Assembly (NCBI RefSeq): GCF_014647895.1
Contig: NZ_BMQB01000001.1
Location: 806,001 to 870,000, forward strand
DNA: 64,000 nucleotides
Reading direction: 5' to 3'
From: Pilimelia anulata
Lineage (GTDB): Bacteria > Actinomycetota > Actinomycetes > Mycobacteriales > Micromonosporaceae
Notes under the pieces: model-generated
Database searches by the model: none
The model's input: the letters and a program-made list of their open reading frames with translations, nothing else
Told to the model about the DNA's origin: nothing
Shown: piece after piece, positions 62,551 to 64,000 of the stretch
How positions within the stretch are numbered: position 1 is the stretch's first letter
Layout of the letters: each line of letters starts with the position of its first letter
Made by a program: the position numbers and the translations under genes

Positions 62551-63999
62551 TCAGAAGAGGAGGCCGGCGATGTGGAGGGGGGTGAGGATGGTCAGGGCCA
62601 GCGGGAAGGCCGGGTGCAGCAGGGGTGCGCCCACTGCCGGGAGGAGGTCGCCGGCCGTTCCGCGGCGGGGTGCGGGGGCGGTGGGGAGCCAGGCCACCAC
62701 CCGGTTGCCGTACGTCGCCAGCCACGCCAGGCCGGCCAGTGTGGCCAGCGCGTAGCCGGCCAGCAGGCGGGTCGGCGGTTCGCGGCTCGCCATTCCGAGC
62801 ATGATCCACACGATCAGCCCGAGCCCGCCGGCCAGGGCCAGCCCGCCCAGCCCGCCGGCCGTGAGGCGGCGGCGGCCGAGCAGCCACGCCGTACCGAGGC
62901 AGAGCAGGCTCAGCGCGCCGGCCAGCCCGGCGCGCACCCGCAGCAGCACGTCGGCGTGCGGCCCGACCTCCCGCCGCACCGGGCCGCCGGGGCGGAACAC
63001 GCTGTGGTCCACCGTACGGTCGGCGACCCGCCCGGCGACCACCGTCGTGGACAGCGCCGCCGACGCCCCCAGCACCGCGGCCAGGACGAGCAGCGCGGCC
63101 AGCACCCGCCGGACCGCCCGCGGCGCGGTGAACCGGTCGATCGCCCACGGGTCGGCCGCCCCGGCGGCCAGCCGGCCGGGCAGCGCGGCGAGGTCGCCGT
63201 CGCGGGCGTCGACCCACTGGAACCGCTGCAACTCCGCCGCCGCGGCCGGCGGCCGGACGCTCGCCACCAGCACCGCGACCGCCGGCCCGGCGCGCAGCGC
63301 GGCCGCCGCGCGCGGCCAGGACGTGTGCGCGGAGATCACCACCAGCCGCCGGTCGGCGGGCCCGTCGGTGACCGCGAGGCCGGCGGCGGCGCAGGCCCGT
63401 CCGATCGCCGCCGCCACACCCGCGTCGGCGTCGGCGTGGTCGACCCGCACCGTCCCGCCGCCCGCCCGGCCCCGCTCCCCGGCCGCTGCGTCCCGCCGCC
63501 CCGCCGCCCGGTCCTGCCGCCCGGCCGCTGCGTCCCGCCGCCCGGTCCCGCCGCTCGGCCGCTGCGGCGCCGCGTCCGGCCGCTCTGTCCCGCCCGGCCG
63601 CGTCGTCCCGTCCGGCCGGGGCGCGGCGGGTCCGAGTACCCGGCGGCGCAGCCGGCGCGGCGGGTCGCCGACCGGCAGCCAGTACAGCACCGACCGGGAC
63701 AGCAGCAGGCAGCCCAGCGCCGCCAGGTGCGCCGGTACCAGCACCAGGGTGGCGATCACGAAGAAGGCGACCGTCAGCTCGCTCGGCGTCCGCTCCAGCT
63801 CCACGTTCGACTCCACGCCGTGCTGCGCGGCGAACATGACGGCGTTGAGCAGGTCCGCCGCCGCCTGGTAGCCGGGCACGCCGAGCAGCACCGCCGCGAG
63901 CAGCGCGCCGCGGGTCGCCGCCCGCGCCCGGAACCGGCGCAGCACCCCCCGCTGGTACGCCAGGAACGCCCCCGCGACCACCGGCGCGACCAGCAGCCG
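62551..63999 (-). CDS. 5'-truncated membrane protein with possible TIR-like domain
   Basis: The frame is open to the right edge; the visible residues upstream of the GTG at 63981 (RLLVAPVVAG) belong to a membrane helix, so the start is outside. About 480 residues are seen: two or three helices, a low-complexity Arg/Ala/Gly linker with repeats (GRRDAAAGRQDRAAGRRD), a soluble domain (VRVDHADADAGVAAAIGRA, RRLVVISAHTSWPRA, AVAVLVASVRPP, FQWVDARDGDLAALPGRL) and then about five more helices. The soluble domain has the order of elements of a TIR domain, but a catalytic Glu cannot be assigned with confidence. Confidence 0.6.
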   Translation of the reverse strand, partial: RLLVAPVVAGAFLAYQRGVLRRFRARAATRGALLAAVLLGVPGYQAAADLLNAVMFAAQHGVESNVELERTPSELTVAFFVIATLVLVPAHLAALGCLLLSRSVLYWLPVGDPPRRLRRRVLGPAAPRPDGTTRPGGTERPDAAPQRPSGGTGRRDAAAGRQDRAAGRRDAAAGERGRAGGGTVRVDHADADAGVAAAIGRACAAAGLAVTDGPADRRLVVISAHTSWPRAAAALRAGPAVAVLVASVRPPAAAAELQRFQWVDARDGDLAALPGRLAAGAADPWAIDRFTAPRAVRRVLAALLVLAAVLGASAALSTTVVAGRVADRTVDHSVFRPGGPVRREVGPHADVLLRVRAGLAGALSLLCLGTAWLLGRRRLTAGGLGGLALAGGLGLIVWIMLGMASREPPTRLLAGYALATLAGLAWLATYGNRVVAWLPTAPAPRRGTAGDLLPAVGAPLLHPAFPLALTILTPLHIAGLLF

Positions 64000-64000
64000 G

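Noticed and set aside
63450..63640. Tandem repeats as a possible CRISPR or minisatellite
   Set aside because: Degenerate GC-rich repeats that encode the low-complexity linker of the membrane protein; no regular period.

Overview
The window is very GC-rich, with G or C at nearly every third codon position, many GTG starts, dense 4-bp ATGA/GTGA gene overlaps, and several promoters of the form TAnnnT followed 6-8 nt later by the start codon (leaderless-type mRNAs). The gene content (a his operon with PriA, a hisI-trpE-trpC-trpB-trpA-lgt-pyk block, an IdeR-like iron box, a CU044_5270 protein, a TIGR03085 protein) fits an actinomycete chromosome, probably Micromonosporaceae. I saw no tRNA, rRNA, CRISPR array, prophage or plasmid functions.

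Layout. 1-5.7 kb: a 5'-truncated secreted Ig-like protein, a two-CxxC membrane protein, a small orphan gene, a haem catalase and a secreted ten-motif Asp-box beta-propeller. 5.9-10.1 kb: a complete carbohydrate ABC importer in the order permease, binding protein, ATPase, permease, every junction a 4-bp overlap. 10.4-13.4 kb: a membrane-tethered solute-binding protein coupled to a polytopic protein without ABC partners, and a small secreted HExxH protein. 13.4-21.1 kb: HrpA helicase, an I36-type protease inhibitor, an ECF sigma factor with a coupled CU044_5270 membrane protein, and an EcsC-family protein. 21.1-26.8 kb: hisD-hisC-hisB-small membrane protein-hisH-small membrane protein-priA-hisF. 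26.9-29.7 kb: a tail-anchored protein of unknown function, a methyltransferase and yczE, the last divergent from its likely regulator yczR.

31.2-31.9 kb holds a 774-bp IS-like relic with 14-bp terminal inverted repeats and CTAG target duplications. It carries a secreted-protein gene with its own terminator plus the last codons of a transposase, and it appears to have split a palindromic CTAG that served as the stop codon of two convergent genes. 32.6-35.5 kb is a three-gene membrane cassette in which two proteins share a 23-residue motif. 36.6-40.2 kb encodes a heterodimeric ABC exporter with one consensus and one degenerate ATP site, followed by rpsD with a TTG start. 41.4-44.2 kb: an iron-box gene (HugZ/DUF2470-like) and an ABC-2 drug-type exporter with a TetR gene and a double operator.

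44.3-54.2 kb is the hisI-trpE-TIGR02234 operon, trpCBA, lgt, a convergent hydrolase, pyk and a TesB-type thioesterase. No trpF is present, so PriA (HisA/TrpF) probably links the his and trp pathways. 54.2-64 kb: frameshifted gene remnants, a CBM-like membrane protein, a DUF6401-like protein, a COG1470-like protein, a LuxR-type regulator lacking the receiver aspartate, a giant TolB/DUF11 secreted protein, and a membrane protein with a possible TIR-like domain that runs off the right edge. Two minus-strand genes end in tandem repeats whose unit contains the stop codon.
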